DNA from: Tridacna crocea
Taxonomy: Eukaryota; Mollusca; Bivalvia; Cardiida; Cardiidae
Reading direction: 5' to 3'
Length of the DNA stretch: 64,000 bases
NCBI GenBank assembly: GCA_943736015.1
Contig: OX031071.1
Span: 31,404,619-31,468,618 of the forward strand
Shown here: positions 22,485-32,887 of the stretch, piece by piece
How the letters are laid out: each line of letters opens with the position of its first letter
Numbering within the stretch: the stretch's first letter is position 1
Notes under the pieces: model-generated
The model's database searches: none
Told to the model about the DNA's origin: nothing
The model's input: the letters and a program-made list of their open reading frames with translations, nothing else
Translations under genes and position numbers: made by a program

Positions 22485-22867
22485 GTAGATCAAGATCAGA
22501 CTGCACAGAACCTGAAGGCTGATCTAAGCTTTATACTGTCGGTTAAGGCCATATACATGTGCATGTATATGATAGATATAACTTAAAAGTTAAAAGAGCA
22601 ACATTCGTGTTTCTGTTTCCGGTTTAAAGAAGTCATATAACTCTTATACTGCTGCGTGACTGACCTTTTGCTGACAGTGTAGCTCCAAAATAAGATTGCA
22701 CAAAGCACAGCGCACAGCCTGATATTTCCTCAACATATACCTTTACAATTCATTTTATCCTCAAAGCTACTAAGCAACAAAGCGCTACTCAATGACCTTT
22801 AGCTGACAGTATAGGTCTAAGATCAGATTGTACAGCGCACAGCCTGATCTTTGATCCATACTGTTTG
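22485..22867. repeat. Tandem units with ~50-bp internal palindromes
   Basis: 'gtagatcaagatcagactgcacag' paired with 'cctgatcttggatctac' forms an imperfect hairpin inside a repeated background ('tatttcctcaacatatacctttacaatt...gctactaagcaacaaagcgctactcaatgacc'). Copies lie near 22487, 22690 and 22813 here, and near 24702 and 24904 after the interrupting elements. Confidence 0.65.
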
Positions 22868-22875
22868 TTAAGGAG

Positions 22876-23749
22876 GGATCTAGGACATTTGCCCCCCCGG
22901 ACTTCTGCCCCCCGGACTTTTGCCCCCTTAGGACATCTGCCACCTGGACGTTTGCCCTCCGGACATCTGCCAACCTAGGACATCTGCCCCCCAGACATCT
23001 GCCCCCTTAGCACATCTGCCCCCCTAGGACATGTGCTCCCCAGACATCTGCCCCCCGGACATCTTCTCCATTAGGACATCTGCATCTGGACATCTGCCCC
23101 CCTCAGTTTGTTTACAACTTGGACGTCTAGCTCCTTTAAAGGACAATCTCAAAAAAGCAACTTTGAGATATACATGTATATTGTACATGTTAATCTTGAG
23201 CGGCACCGTGAAAAAGATTTCTCAGCTATTCTATCGTTAAGTGCTATTTTGTTGAAAATCTTCGGCTGATTAATTGATTTCAGTTTACGGGGGCAGATGT
23301 CCTACGAAAGCGAATGTCTGGGTGGCAGATGTCCAGGGGGCAGATGTCCTAAGGGGGCAGGTGTCCTACAGGGGCAAATGCCCCTGGGGCAGATGTCCAG
23401 GGGGCAGATGTCCTACAGGGGCAAATGCCCGGGGGTCAGATATCAGGGGGCAGATGTCCTACCAGGGCAAATGGCCGGGAGGGGATGTCCTATGGGGGCG
23501 TATGTCCGCGGGGGCAGATGTCCAGGGGGCAAATGTCTGGGGGCAAATGTCCTACGGGGGCAGATGTTCTACGAGGGCGAATGTCTGGGTGGCAGATGTC
23601 CAGGGGGCAAATGTCCGGGGGCAAATGTCCTACAGGGGGGAAATGTTCTACAGGGGCAAATGCCCGAGGGGCAGATGTCCAGGGGGCAGGTGTCCTATGG
23701 AGGCAAAAGTCCGGGGGGCATATGTCCAGGGGCAAATGTTCTGATACCA
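22876..23749. mobile_element. Foldback element with tandem-array arms (A)
   Basis: The left arm (22876-23107) is an array of about 15 units of 'ggacatctgcccccc'. The right arm (23288-23749) is an array of about 25 complementary 'gggggcagatgtcc' units. A 180-bp spacer separates them. TTAAGGAG is present at 22868-22875 and 23750-23757, an 8-bp target duplication showing the whole structure inserted as one unit. The outer ends are also inverted ('gatctaggacatttgcc' against 'tatcagaacatttgcc'). No coding capacity: the 93-199-residue frames running through the arms are products of a G-rich repeat. The 8-bp duplication would suit a hAT- or P-type transposase, but no transposase is present. Confidence 0.85.
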
Positions 23750-23768
23750 TTAAGGAGATGTATTTCCT

Positions 23769-23945
23769 CAACGTTATATCCTTACAATTGGCTTGAACGT
23801 AGATCCTTACAATTGGCTTGTACGTATATCCTTACAATTTGCTTGAACGTATATCCTTACAATTGGCTTGAGCGTATATCCTTACAATTGGCCTAAACGT
23901 ATATCCTTACAATTGGCTTGTACGTATATCCTTATAATTGGCTTG
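23769..23945. repeat. 25-bp minisatellite, ~7 copies
   Basis: The unit is 'tatatccttacaattggcttgaacg'. It appears to be an expansion of a segment of the surrounding 'cctttacaatt...' tandem background. Confidence 0.9.
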
Positions 23946-23972
23946 AACGTTTAATTTAATCCTCGAAGCTAC

Positions 23973-24662
23973 TAAAGGTGCAATCACAACATGACGTTCT
24001 AGTCAACGTTCTTTGAGCGTTTCAATCGTTCGATTTTTGAGCGTTCTAGAAAGAGGATTTCACATCTGGCGTGTTATTAACGTTTGCCTAACGCATGACT
24101 AGCGTGTATCTAACGTACAAGAAGCGTGTAATAGCGACCAAGTAAGATACCTCTGATACCTCCATAGGCATGGACGTTCAGGAAACGCTCGAATGACGCT
24201 AAATGAACACCAAAAGGCCGTTTGTTTCACTTTAGTCACACGCTGCGTGCGTTAGGAGACCGTGCAGTGGTCATTGACAGGTCGCCAGTGAGTCGTTCAG
24301 TGCAAAGCAAATGATTAGTAACAACCAAGTAACGCTACCATAACGACTGACTAGCGATAGCCGAACGCGTGCAATGCTCGATGAACGTTAGTAAAACGTC
24401 CCACAACCTTCTTTAACGATTTCCAGCGTTTAAAATTAAGCGTTGAAGAACGTTGGTGTCAGTAAGAACTTTTGTGCATGTTCAAAACTTTTTTTTCCGG
24501 ACAAGCGTTCTCCGCCGATTCCCGGCGATCACCGACGATCATCGACGTTCACTAGCGTTCACACAACGCTCTTCAGGCGCTATCCCAGCAACCATGGGCG
24601 ATTAACGTTTCCTGAAACGTCAGAAAACGTTGACCAGAACGTCAGTGTGTGACGGCTCTTTT
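23973..24662. mobile_element. MITE-like element rich in AACGTT/GCGTT
   Basis: Inverted ends: 'tgacgttctagtcaacgtt' at the left matches 'tgacgttctggtcaacgtt' from the right (19 bp, one mismatch), with looser similarity out to 'caatcacaac' / 'cgtcacacac'. The interior repeats 'aacgtt', 'gagcgttc' and 'cgatcaccgacgatc'. It interrupts the palindrome-bearing tandem background, so it is an insertion. Confidence 0.7.
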
Positions 24663-24990
24663 AGATACAAAGCGCTACTCACTGACCTATTGCAAGCAAG
24701 GTAGATCAAGATTAGACCATACAGAACGTGCACTCTGATCCTGGATCTACATTGTCCCTTTTAGGAAATATAAATTTTAAATATCAACATTCTGTATTTT
24801 ACCATCAGCCTGAAAGTTTATTTTTGCGATCTCAACATCAGCTAGAAAGTTTATTTTTTACCATTGGCTGCATAGTGCGACTCACTGACCTTTTGCAAGC
24901 AACGTAGATCAAGGTTATACCACACAGAACGTGCAGTCTGATCTTGGATCTACAATCTATGATAAGGATATGTATTTCCTCAAAAACACC
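24663..24990. repeat. Tandem units with palindromes, continued
   Basis: Resumes the background interrupted at 22868, with two further 'gtagatcaag...cttggatctac' hairpins. Confidence 0.6.
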
Positions 24991-25084
24991 TTTAAAACAG
25001 TACTTTATGTATTAATTTACAATTAGCTTGATAGTTTTATTTCTTTTATTTAGCAGGATAACTGTTAACAACTTATTTTACTGG

Positions 25085-25311
25085 TTTATCCTTTACCAGA
25101 CGATATAATTATAGCCCTGTCCAAATTGAAAGTATTTACATAAGAGAATTTTAATGTGGTTCAAATGATGCAATCTTTCTTGGATTGGGTAGAAAATATT
25201 GCAGGTAAAGGAGAAAATGATGGTAACTGACATTTTCTTCTTTTCGCAGAATATTTCCTAAAGGCTTCTTTACAATGGTTGTTAAAATGGCAGTATGTGG
25301 TACATGGTTAA
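25085..25311 (+). mobile_element. Palindromic TTAA MITE
   Basis: 'tatcctttaccagacgatataatta' to 'gtatgtggtacatggttaa', with the hairpin centre 'aaaatgatggtaactgacatttt'. Confidence 0.8.
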
Positions 25312-25446
25312 GAGTGAACTTTTTTCTCTGCATATTTATTTAAGGTAGGTTTTTATGTCGACATGGTTTCATTGCCATGGTTTTATTTCTTCGTGTTACC
25401 ACAATATTTTCAGAAGCACATTTCTCATGTTTGTAGAAACATGGCC

Positions 25447-25669
25447 TTAACTCTTTACCAAACAACAAAATTTTAGACTTGAACAAATTGAAAGCTTTTA
25501 CATAGAACAAAATATAGGTGACTCACAAATTGAAACTTAACTTTAGAAGAGTAGAAAACATTGTGGGAAAAGGAGAAAATGCTGGTTACCAGCATTTTCT
25601 CATTTACCCACAATGTTTTCAGTAGGCTTCTGGGTCGTACAAACCAGGAATTGTTTTGTAAAGGGTTGA
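25447..25669 (+). mobile_element. Palindromic TTAA MITE
   Basis: TTAACTCTTTACCAAACAAC to 'tttgtaaagggttga'. The hairpin 'aacattgtgggaaaaggagaaaatgctgg' is paired with 'ccagcattttctcatttacccacaatgtt', one arm slightly eroded. Confidence 0.87.
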
Positions 25670-25769
25670 TAAAAGGGACAGCGATGTCATTGCTCTCATT
25701 GCTCAAATATTTTGGCATTGATCAAACTTTCTTGTCAATACTGCTTCGCCTTTTTCCACAGTAAAGTTG

Positions 25770-26439
25770 TAGTCTTGAACTCTGCCGTGCGACAAAAATA
25801 ATTTATTTTCCATTATCTCCCGTTAAATCTATAAATGGACATTTTATCAATTTGGGCGTTCTGAGCACAGAACTGGACTACTTTTCCATTCGACAACTCT
25901 TACTTTGAATTTCAAACTAAAATAAACGTTTTCCCAATAAAACGCTACTTCTTGCAACTCAGCTTTGATCAGGTAGCATGTAACCTATACATCGGCCATT
26001 TATTAAAATAACCCCTACAGACTTGTGTAATAGCTCCGGTGTAAGCCATATTTTTCGCTAGCTTTTAGGATCGGTGATGTGTCATAGCAGACAGGTGGGA
26101 TCTTCGAAGACTATGGCCTACACAGACAACGATCCATCGGCTGTATCTCGTGTATTGATATGCAGCAGATCGGTACTTTCATCGCCCAAGAATACTCTGG
26201 TTTTCCCTTCCGAAAATTGTCAGTGCTTTTTAAAAAAGGAAGCTTGAGTTTAAATTTTCTATCAAAATGTAACTATATTGACGAACAGTTCGAACATGAT
26301 TTTTGTAACGTGGTTTATTAATTCCAATTGAACTTTTCGACGACAAATAGACAGATGTGAATAACTTCATCGCGGTTGTTTATGTCGTTGTTAAACGACA
26401 ATCAGTGTCGCGCTATATATTTAGGATCACGTGATTCAC
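25770..26439. other. Intergenic, nothing recognised
   Basis: No motif-bearing frame. A palindromic CACGTG (near 26427) lies in 'gatcacgtgattc'. Confidence 0.45.
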
Positions 26440-26660
26440 AGTTCAAATGGAAACGGATGAGGTTAGATGTACATGTAGATACGGAATCGGCCAAGTTGTG
26501 ACGAGTGTTGTGACGAGTGACGGACGAGTTAAGATATCGATACGGAATCGGCCGACTTGTGACGAGTGAATATAAAGAATTACAGAAGTTTCGTACCATA
26601 ACCATTTCGTACCAGTCACTTCATACCATAATTTTACCATTTCCTACCATTATCATTCCA
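26440..26660. repeat. Degenerate short-unit repeats, related to ~35.0-35.6 kb
   Basis: 'gatacggaatcggcc-a-ttgtgacgagtg' occurs twice, followed by 'cgtaccataaccatttcgtaccag...accataattttaccatt'. Similar blocks reappear near 35540-35610 and, reversed, near 35030-35160. Confidence 0.6.
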
Positions 26661-26762
26661 TTTTGTTCCATATTTCTGGGACCTATGACAAAGTTTCGAC
26701 AATGCAAAACGTTCGTTATGGCGATTTTGAAAGAAGACAAACAAAATCAAAGACGCTATTAC

Positions 26763-28061
26763 AGCTAAAGTCACATAACCGCTCCGATGTGCCGGCGATG
26801 GGGTAGCGACGGATTTTTGGTAGTATGGGAGATAATTTCAGAGATTAACTGGAGATACGTCGTCGATTGATTGGTGCCTCGGCCGACATAAACAGCGTTT
26901 TTGTTATGATTGGCGAGGGGTCAGTAAAATTTACCTCCAAGTTAAAATCTCCAAATCAATCGGTGGAATTTTTGGGTTTTGGAGAAATCGGTAAAGCCTC
27001 GGTGACTAATCGACAGCGATCGGCCGGGACACTGCGGAACATCTGATGGACTACGGCCGACTTTTAAACATCGCCGACGTTTCTAACCTTTTTCCGTTCC
27101 TCCGCCGTCAATTATCGGAGACTTGTCCTTGACATCTCGCTGGGCCTACAGGCGCCCGGCCAAGTCCCTGCCGATAGCATGCATATCTGCGTGTTCCCAT
27201 CGACTAACCATTGATCTCTTGCACATTACTCGCTGATTACTTCACGACGTATCGTTAAGCAGCCGGAAACTAAATCTGCAATCGGTAGTGTTTTTCTTGG
27301 GTATATATACTGGTGGCCACTTTAATATGAAAAAAAGACCAGCCCGCATAGCTCAGTAGGTAGAGCGCAGCACTCGTTAACGTGATAGTTCGAGCCCCGT
27401 GAGTGTGTGGGTTCGATTACCACGTCTGACCATCTGAAATTACTAATAGTCTTTCGGATAAGATGGTAAACCGAGGTCTTGTGAGACGGTGCTATACGCA
27501 GAACACGTTAAAGAACTAGGCGAAACTTAAGATGGGTTTTGTCCTGTATCAGCACTATATCCCGTAACAATACTAACAGTCTTCTGGGGGCGTCGCAAAT
27601 AACTCAAATCCAATCAATACCTGAAAAGTTGTCCGACTGTATTCTCGTGTATAAGCACAAGTCATCATGCCATTACGTGACAGAAGAAGGAGCAGGCTTC
27701 GTTTTCTGGCAAAAGGAAACTCAAACGTCATCGGCAGTAGCCCGGCCATAGCTCGGTGTACAATCGCCGTCTACTCTTTTAGGCTACGCCGACGTTTCTT
27801 TGTTTGGCCGGGCGCGGGAAAAACACGCCGGCGTATCAGTGGCATATCAACGTTTGATCATCGATTGTTCTGTCATACAAGTCCTGCCTAATCGCTGGTC
27901 GAACAAAATGTCCGCCACCAGGGTGTCGCTTTTATGTGACTGCTAGACAAGTAGAACTCCTCAACAAACACCGACCTCGGTATGTCGTTATTTAATACCG
28001 ATCGGCCAAAAAAAATGTGGTACCGCCGACATGGCATCGCCGATTCTTATGTGACGTTAGC
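26763..28061. mobile_element. MITE-like element with GTCACATAA inverted ends
   Basis: Starts AGCTAAAGTCACATAAC and ends CTTATGTGACGTTAGC, inverse to each other with one or two mismatches. The interior near both ends is rich in 'gccgac', 'cggcgat' and 'gatcggcc'. ATTAC flanks both sides (26758-26762, 28062-28066), a possible 5-bp target duplication. A tRNA SINE lies inside. Confidence 0.65.
27337..27520 (+). mobile_element. tRNA-derived SINE nested in MITE-like element
   Basis: 'gcccgcatagctcagtaggtagagcg' (A-box TAGCTCAGTAGG) and 'gggttcgattacc' (B-box GTTCGATTACC) form the tRNA-like head. Downstream 'ggataagatggtaaaccgaggtcttgtg' and 'cacgttaaagaact' match the central domain I associate with widespread marine-invertebrate SINEs. 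Target duplication not determined. Confidence 0.75.
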
Positions 28062-28352
28062 ATTACTCAAGTTCAATAAATATTGAAGTGAAGCAATATA
28101 TAATAAATGCGCTATATCAGTGTCTAATTATCTCCTATTCAAATGTTTTTAGACGAGTTTCTCCGAAAGCCATAAAAACGAACTGCTATTGTAAGGCATG
28201 TAGTTTTAACAAATGAATATTCACGGTGGAAATTGACGTTTTGAAATAGAAACGTGACATTGACCATGACCTCTGACCTTGTCCTTTTCTCGGCATCACG
28301 TTGGAAAGAAATAACCCGATTAAAATGAAATGGATGACAAATGGGGGTATGT

Positions 28353-28371
28353 TACTACTACTACTACTACT
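28353..28371. repeat. (CTA)n microsatellite
   Basis: Six uninterrupted ACT/CTA triplets. Confidence 0.9.
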
Positions 28372-28403
28372 AGATATACCCTTCACCTGTATCTCCGTTC
28401 TTC

Positions 28404-28624
28404 TTAACCCATTACCAAATGACAATATTTTAGACTGGTCCAAATTGAAAGCATTTGCAGACGACAAAATAAAAGTGACTGAAAATTTGAAATTTACTTT
28501 GTGAAGAGTAGAAAACTTTGTGGGAAAAGGAGAAAATGCTTGTTACCACAATGTACTCACAATGTTTTCCAAAGGCTTCTTTCCCAGGGGCGTCAAAAGT
28601 AGGGATTGTGTGGTAATGGGTTAA
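28404..28624 (+). mobile_element. Palindromic TTAA MITE, reference copy
   Basis: Both ends are perfect: TTAACCCATTACCA and TGGTAATGGGTTAA, 14-bp inverted ends including the TTAA. Contains 'gactggtccaaattgaaagc' and 'gtgactgaaaatttgaaattt'. The terminal CCC...GGG next to TTAA is the pattern of piggyBac-type elements, which duplicate TTAA. It has no coding capacity. Confidence 0.92.
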
Positions 28625-28844
28625 CAAATCATCGCTTGCAAAATATATAAATTTCGATCTTACCTTAATTTTCGCTTACAACGGTGTGTAGAGCAATGAT
28701 TTTTATATCCGGACATAGCGTTGAAAGTAACAAAATAAACCAAATTCAGGAAGGAACCAACTTGTTTTCAATTCACCCCTCGTTTGAAATTCCAACCGCC
28801 ATGTTCCTATTGCCCCGTTCTCAATGACGTCATGATCATTGTAG

Positions 28845-29090
28845 CTACACGCATGCACACAATTGGGTCATATCTGTACACCACGAAAAAGATAAGGCAT
28901 CAGACATTTCATAGACTTGGCCAATACTCAAAATAATTTCGATTTTGAGCTTATCTGGGTCATTTTCAAACAGAACTCTAGATAAAAATAAGCCAGAAAA
29001 TCCAGCTTCATCAGTATGGTTGCATTTGATATAAATATCTACCACCCATGAATATCCCAAATTACTTTCAATAACTGAACCTAAAACCAA
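28845..29090 (-). CDS. Possible exon of unknown protein
   Basis: An 81-codon open frame on the minus strand whose start follows 'ttggttttag|g', a plausible splice acceptor. The translated stretch (SNLGYSWVVDIYIKCNHTDE...) has ordinary, non-repetitive composition. I do not recognise a family. It lies about 100 bp beyond the C-terminal end of the pogo-type transposase and on the same strand, so it might be genomic sequence flanking that element. No conserved motif is visible, and it could be chance. Confidence 0.25.
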   Translation of the reverse strand: MVLGSVIESNLGYSWVVDIYIKCNHTDEAGFSGLFLSRVLFENDPDKLKIEIILSIGQVYEMSDALSFSWCTDMTQLCACV

Positions 29091-29205
29091 GATAACAGAT
29101 TAAAGGTAAATTTTAAATACAAAATAAACATATTTACAACTTGAAAATGTAACAAACATTTTATTCTAAACAATGAGGGCACAGAAATGTGCTGTGCCTT
29201 CTAAT

Positions 29206-30950
29206 GATGGACTCCTTCGTGCAGAACTTGACATGACACCCAATGTGTGCAGGCAGGGTTGTCACATTTCACCAACTTTACGATGACCTAATAGGGACAA
29301 TATCTCAGTCCTTCAGGGGAATGTACATGTAGCTTACAAACACAGCAAGCGTCTGATGATGATGTATCATCAATTTCAGTATCACTAGTGTCACTACATT
29401 GGTGTACAGCCAAGTTCTTAGACTGTATTCCACTTGTTGATGGCTTTGGTGATGATCAGGTAGGTAGTTTGGCAGATTTTTTATAATTATTTTTTATTTT
29501 TTTCAGATTAGATAGTGTGGATTTTTCTAGCTCGTACTGTACAAGTTAGTTGTGGTATGAATCCTCTGTACACATAATGGCCAACCCACCAGCTCTGGGT
29601 CTTGAGGTAGCACTAACAGTACAAACGCTTTGAGAATTTTGGTTTTGATTTTCAGATTTTTGGGTCTTTTTCTCAGATTTTTCTACAAGGAATTTGTTCA
29701 CTTCTTCTCTGTTGATCTTCATGTCAGTGACCTTTTTCACTGGCTGCTCCTCTCGGAAAACCTCTGCTGGATAAAGTTTATCAGCTGAAACAACTTTTTT
29801 TGAGTATGGATATATTCCTGTTTTTTTAAACGCAGTTTGAACGTTCATAGGGGGTCATTGCTTTGAGGTAGGCTTTACATCCAATCTCACACATGTTGTA
29901 TCTTGTGACTACCTCCCCCATGTTCTTCTTCATATACATACTACACTCAGTATGGTAATATGATTTAAAAGGTCCATAGATACCAACGTCTAGTGGCTGC
30001 AGCAAATGACTAGTATGAGGGGGCAATAGAAACAGGATCACATTTTTTTCTTTTGCCAATCAATCAGAGAAGTAGAGATGTGAGATGAGTGACCATCATA
30101 AAGCAGAAGTAAAGGCTGTGACGCATCAGTTGAAAAATGTTACGTAAGACAAAAACTGCTCCTCAAGGTATTTATGGAAGATAATAGAGTTAGACCATCC
30201 ACTATCAGACAAAACTCCTCTAGCTCCAGGGTTGGCTCCCTTCATTAGGTCTGGATTCCACCTTTTCCCTTGCAATACAAAGTATGGAGGCAGACTGTTC
30301 CCAATGGAGATGGCACACCCAATTAATGTGACAGTGGTTGACTTAGGTGAGACTATCGCCTGCAATGATATTTGGTGGTTTGTGATAAGACTGTAATCCT
30401 GTCTCATCCAAATTGAAAATGTGCGTTGGCTTGTCTTTTAAGTCATATTTTTTAAGAATTTTACTCAAGATTGTCATAATAAGATAAGATCTGTTCAGGA
30501 GTTGCACTTTTCGCACGACAACTTTCCAGACTTCGTGGATTTAGAGAGGTAAGCTTATGTTTTCAGCGCCCAAGAAACCCATAGAGCCAACAATTGCTCA
30601 AGGCTTTTTGTGTTTTCTTAACTGGCCAAACTGGAAGGCTAGTTCACCACCCAGATGCTGAAGCTGAACATTTGTGTATCCATAGCCGTGTTCTGCCAAT
30701 GTCAAAACATGCTCTACAAGAGTCTCTTCTTCTTTGAAGGAGAGTAAAGTGTCTGGACCAGGAGCACAGTTATCTGGATCCACAAGATCCTGTCTCTGAG
30801 TGTCTGAGCTGGTATGTCATACTTTTAACAGTTGTTTTTTATTTATTCTATTTTTCTATTTCTAGGGTGACCTTTTTTAACTTCATTGTAAGCCTTCAGC
30901 ATCACTTCATTTGTATAAGCTGGTTTATTTCTGCCCTTCACTTTCTTTTG
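29206..30950 (-). pseudogene. pogo-family DDD transposase, broken
   Basis: Minus-strand remnant of a Tigger/pogo-like transposase. In order: a psq-like N-terminal segment (KAYNEVKKGHPRNRK, about 30880-30930); a CENP-B-type DNA-binding segment (EEETLVEHVLTLAEHGYGYT, 30598-30783); the catalytic core with FNLDETG (about 30400), VTLIGCA...PPYFVLQGKRWNPD and SDSGWSN, then LYDGHSSH (about 30090) and LPPHTSHLLQPLDVGIYGPFK (from about 30030), giving the Asp-Asp-Asp triad; then GIYPYSKK. The C-terminal end (29206-29345) encodes a Cys/His cluster resembling a PHD-like finger (CCVCKLHVHS ... CDNPACTHWVSC). At least two frameshifts and several in-frame stops separate the pieces, so no intact enzyme is made. 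Terminal inverted repeats were not located. Confidence 0.88.
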
Positions 30951-31851
30951 AGGATGTATCTGTGAAGGAAAATAAAACTTTGTATACTTTTTTTTTTCAT
31001 TTGTTTATTCACTTACCTGTCTAATATGTTGGACAAATCTGTCATCAAAAAATTGAATATGATTCATACCAATTTTCTTTTAAACTTTTATTTTCTTATT
31101 TCTTACATTCTCTCATGCACATTTATCATGATAAGGTATCAACAATGTTTCGTATGTGAAAGTATCACGATAAAACCAAGACCGCCAAGTACAAGAAACC
31201 TAACTTTCTTTTGAACCGTATACATTCTTGAGTAATCACGTGACATCAGTATGTCACGTGACAAGTACTTACCCTGAACGCTAACGAGGCATCTGTCAAA
31301 AGTTTAATATTAAAAGAAAAGTAGAATTTATGGACAAATTGGTTCAGAAAATGGTGTAACGTGATTGATTTTTCCTTATTTGCGACATTTCATTCAAATT
31401 ACCTGTGTTTTCCTCATTTTTTCGGCTGTACTGTGAACACAGACTTGTAAACATCCGGCGTCGACTGTTTGCGGTGACGTCACTAGATTGCACACGCTGT
31501 ATCAAGCGTTTTTACGATGCGGACGGCGAAATAGGAAGAAACGGAGATATAGGAAACGGGGATATAGTAATAATAGAAGTAATATTAAATATCTGATAAA
31601 GCTAATCTTGGGTAATCAATTTTTAGACTAAATGTTCAGTTTAATTAACCAGTTTAATCACTCAACCTGTAACAAACAATACAAACAGACCAATTAACTA
31701 TTTTCTCTATTTTCGCCTTTTCCTATAGGATGATATATGACAATCCCGTAAATTTAATTACCAAAGCGTTTGTTTCTACAAAGTGAATATATTTAATTAA
31801 TCTCCTTTTCACATTTATTGATACTTTTGGTCCTGGTATGAGATATAGAGA
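30951..31851. other. Intergenic with paired E-boxes and a CRE
   Basis: No gene supported. Two copies of TCACGTGAC lie 18 bp apart (about 31236-31262), and TGACGTCA is at about 31482-31489. The stretch 31440-31560 is more GC-rich than its surroundings and could be a promoter remnant, but no transcript start can be shown. Confidence 0.4.
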
Positions 31852-31985
31852 ATAAATGGTTGGTGACAAGATGGATAAAGTTTATCCGGTGAGGCTTAGA
31901 AAACTGAGAGGGCGAGCTTTAGAGAGCCCTCTTCAGTTTTCGGGCCGAGCCAGATAAACTTTATCCATCGCAGCACAAACCATAA
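31852..31985. repeat. Palindromic foldback around GATAAAGTTTATC
   Basis: 'gatggataaagtttatccggtgaggcttagaaaactgagagggcgagc' is inverted, with few mismatches, as 'gccctcttcagttttcgggccgagccagataaactttatccatc' after an 8-bp loop. The outer flanks ('atggttggtg' / 'caaaccat') also pair partly. Confidence 0.8.
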
Positions 31986-32876
31986 TTATATTTGATTTAT
32001 CCTGTTTTCTATCGGAAAAAAAGAAACATTTCTCCTCATTTTGTCCATCTGTAAACAACCTGTACGTTACCTTTTCACAGCCTAAGTTCGCACTCATTCT
32101 AGTGACCCGAGGAGAGAAATAGTTCCTAATTTATTCGACATCGAGAATAGAATACTCGCAATGTCAGAAGAAATGAGTTTTTTTTTTGCACAATCTTTAG
32201 CTGGATATCAATGTTTTTTTTTTTTTAAAACATTTCATTCTAAATGACAATAAACTTGTGTAATAAGTGCATGGCCCAAAACTAAATGGCCGAAGGCGAA
32301 GTCAACAATATATGAGAAAAGCTACACAAAAGACGAACAAATTAAACATCATTTAGGTATTTACCTTGATATTGAATTAAATTCCACACCCTTCATGATA
32401 CGCTGGAGTGTATGTTCTTGCAGTACTCAAGAAGTGTTTATCCGATTAAGATCTTTTCATGATCTGTTTTGCAATTTGTATCAATGTCTGACCATCACAA
32501 TTTCTGGGTTTTGCTGGGGCGCCACTTCTCGGTAAATTTTCAACACATTTCGGGAACGACACATGTCTATAATCACAGTAATTGTATATCGTGGAATATG
32601 TCAAATCAAGCGATATTTCCATTGGTCGAATATCCGAAGAGTTCAATTGAATAAACGGTTGAATTCGTGTCAGTGGTAAATTCTTTCCGTCTACCTACCA
32701 AGACTGTTTACTAAGAGAGTTTTGACTATGATGACGTATATTTTGAGAAAAATTACGTCATATGACGTCATGAAATCTCCGAGAAATCATTCAATGTAGA
32801 AAGGGATATAAACCAAACTTTTTTTTCCCATTTAGACGTGGCTATTACTGCCCTTATCACTTAAAGACATTTAGAT
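31986..32876. other. Intergenic, nothing recognised
   Basis: No gene or repeat boundary. A palindromic TGACGTCA lies near 32762. Confidence 0.45.
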
Positions 32877-32887
32877 GTTCACTTATG

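Noticed and set aside
23274-23896. Frames of 93-199 residues of GGRCP/GQMS repeats
   Set aside because: Products of the G-rich arm array of foldback A; overlapping in all frames, no independent coding evidence.
27337-27430. Functional tRNA gene
   Set aside because: A and B boxes are present, but the acceptor and anticodon stems do not pair over normal lengths, and a SINE core follows.
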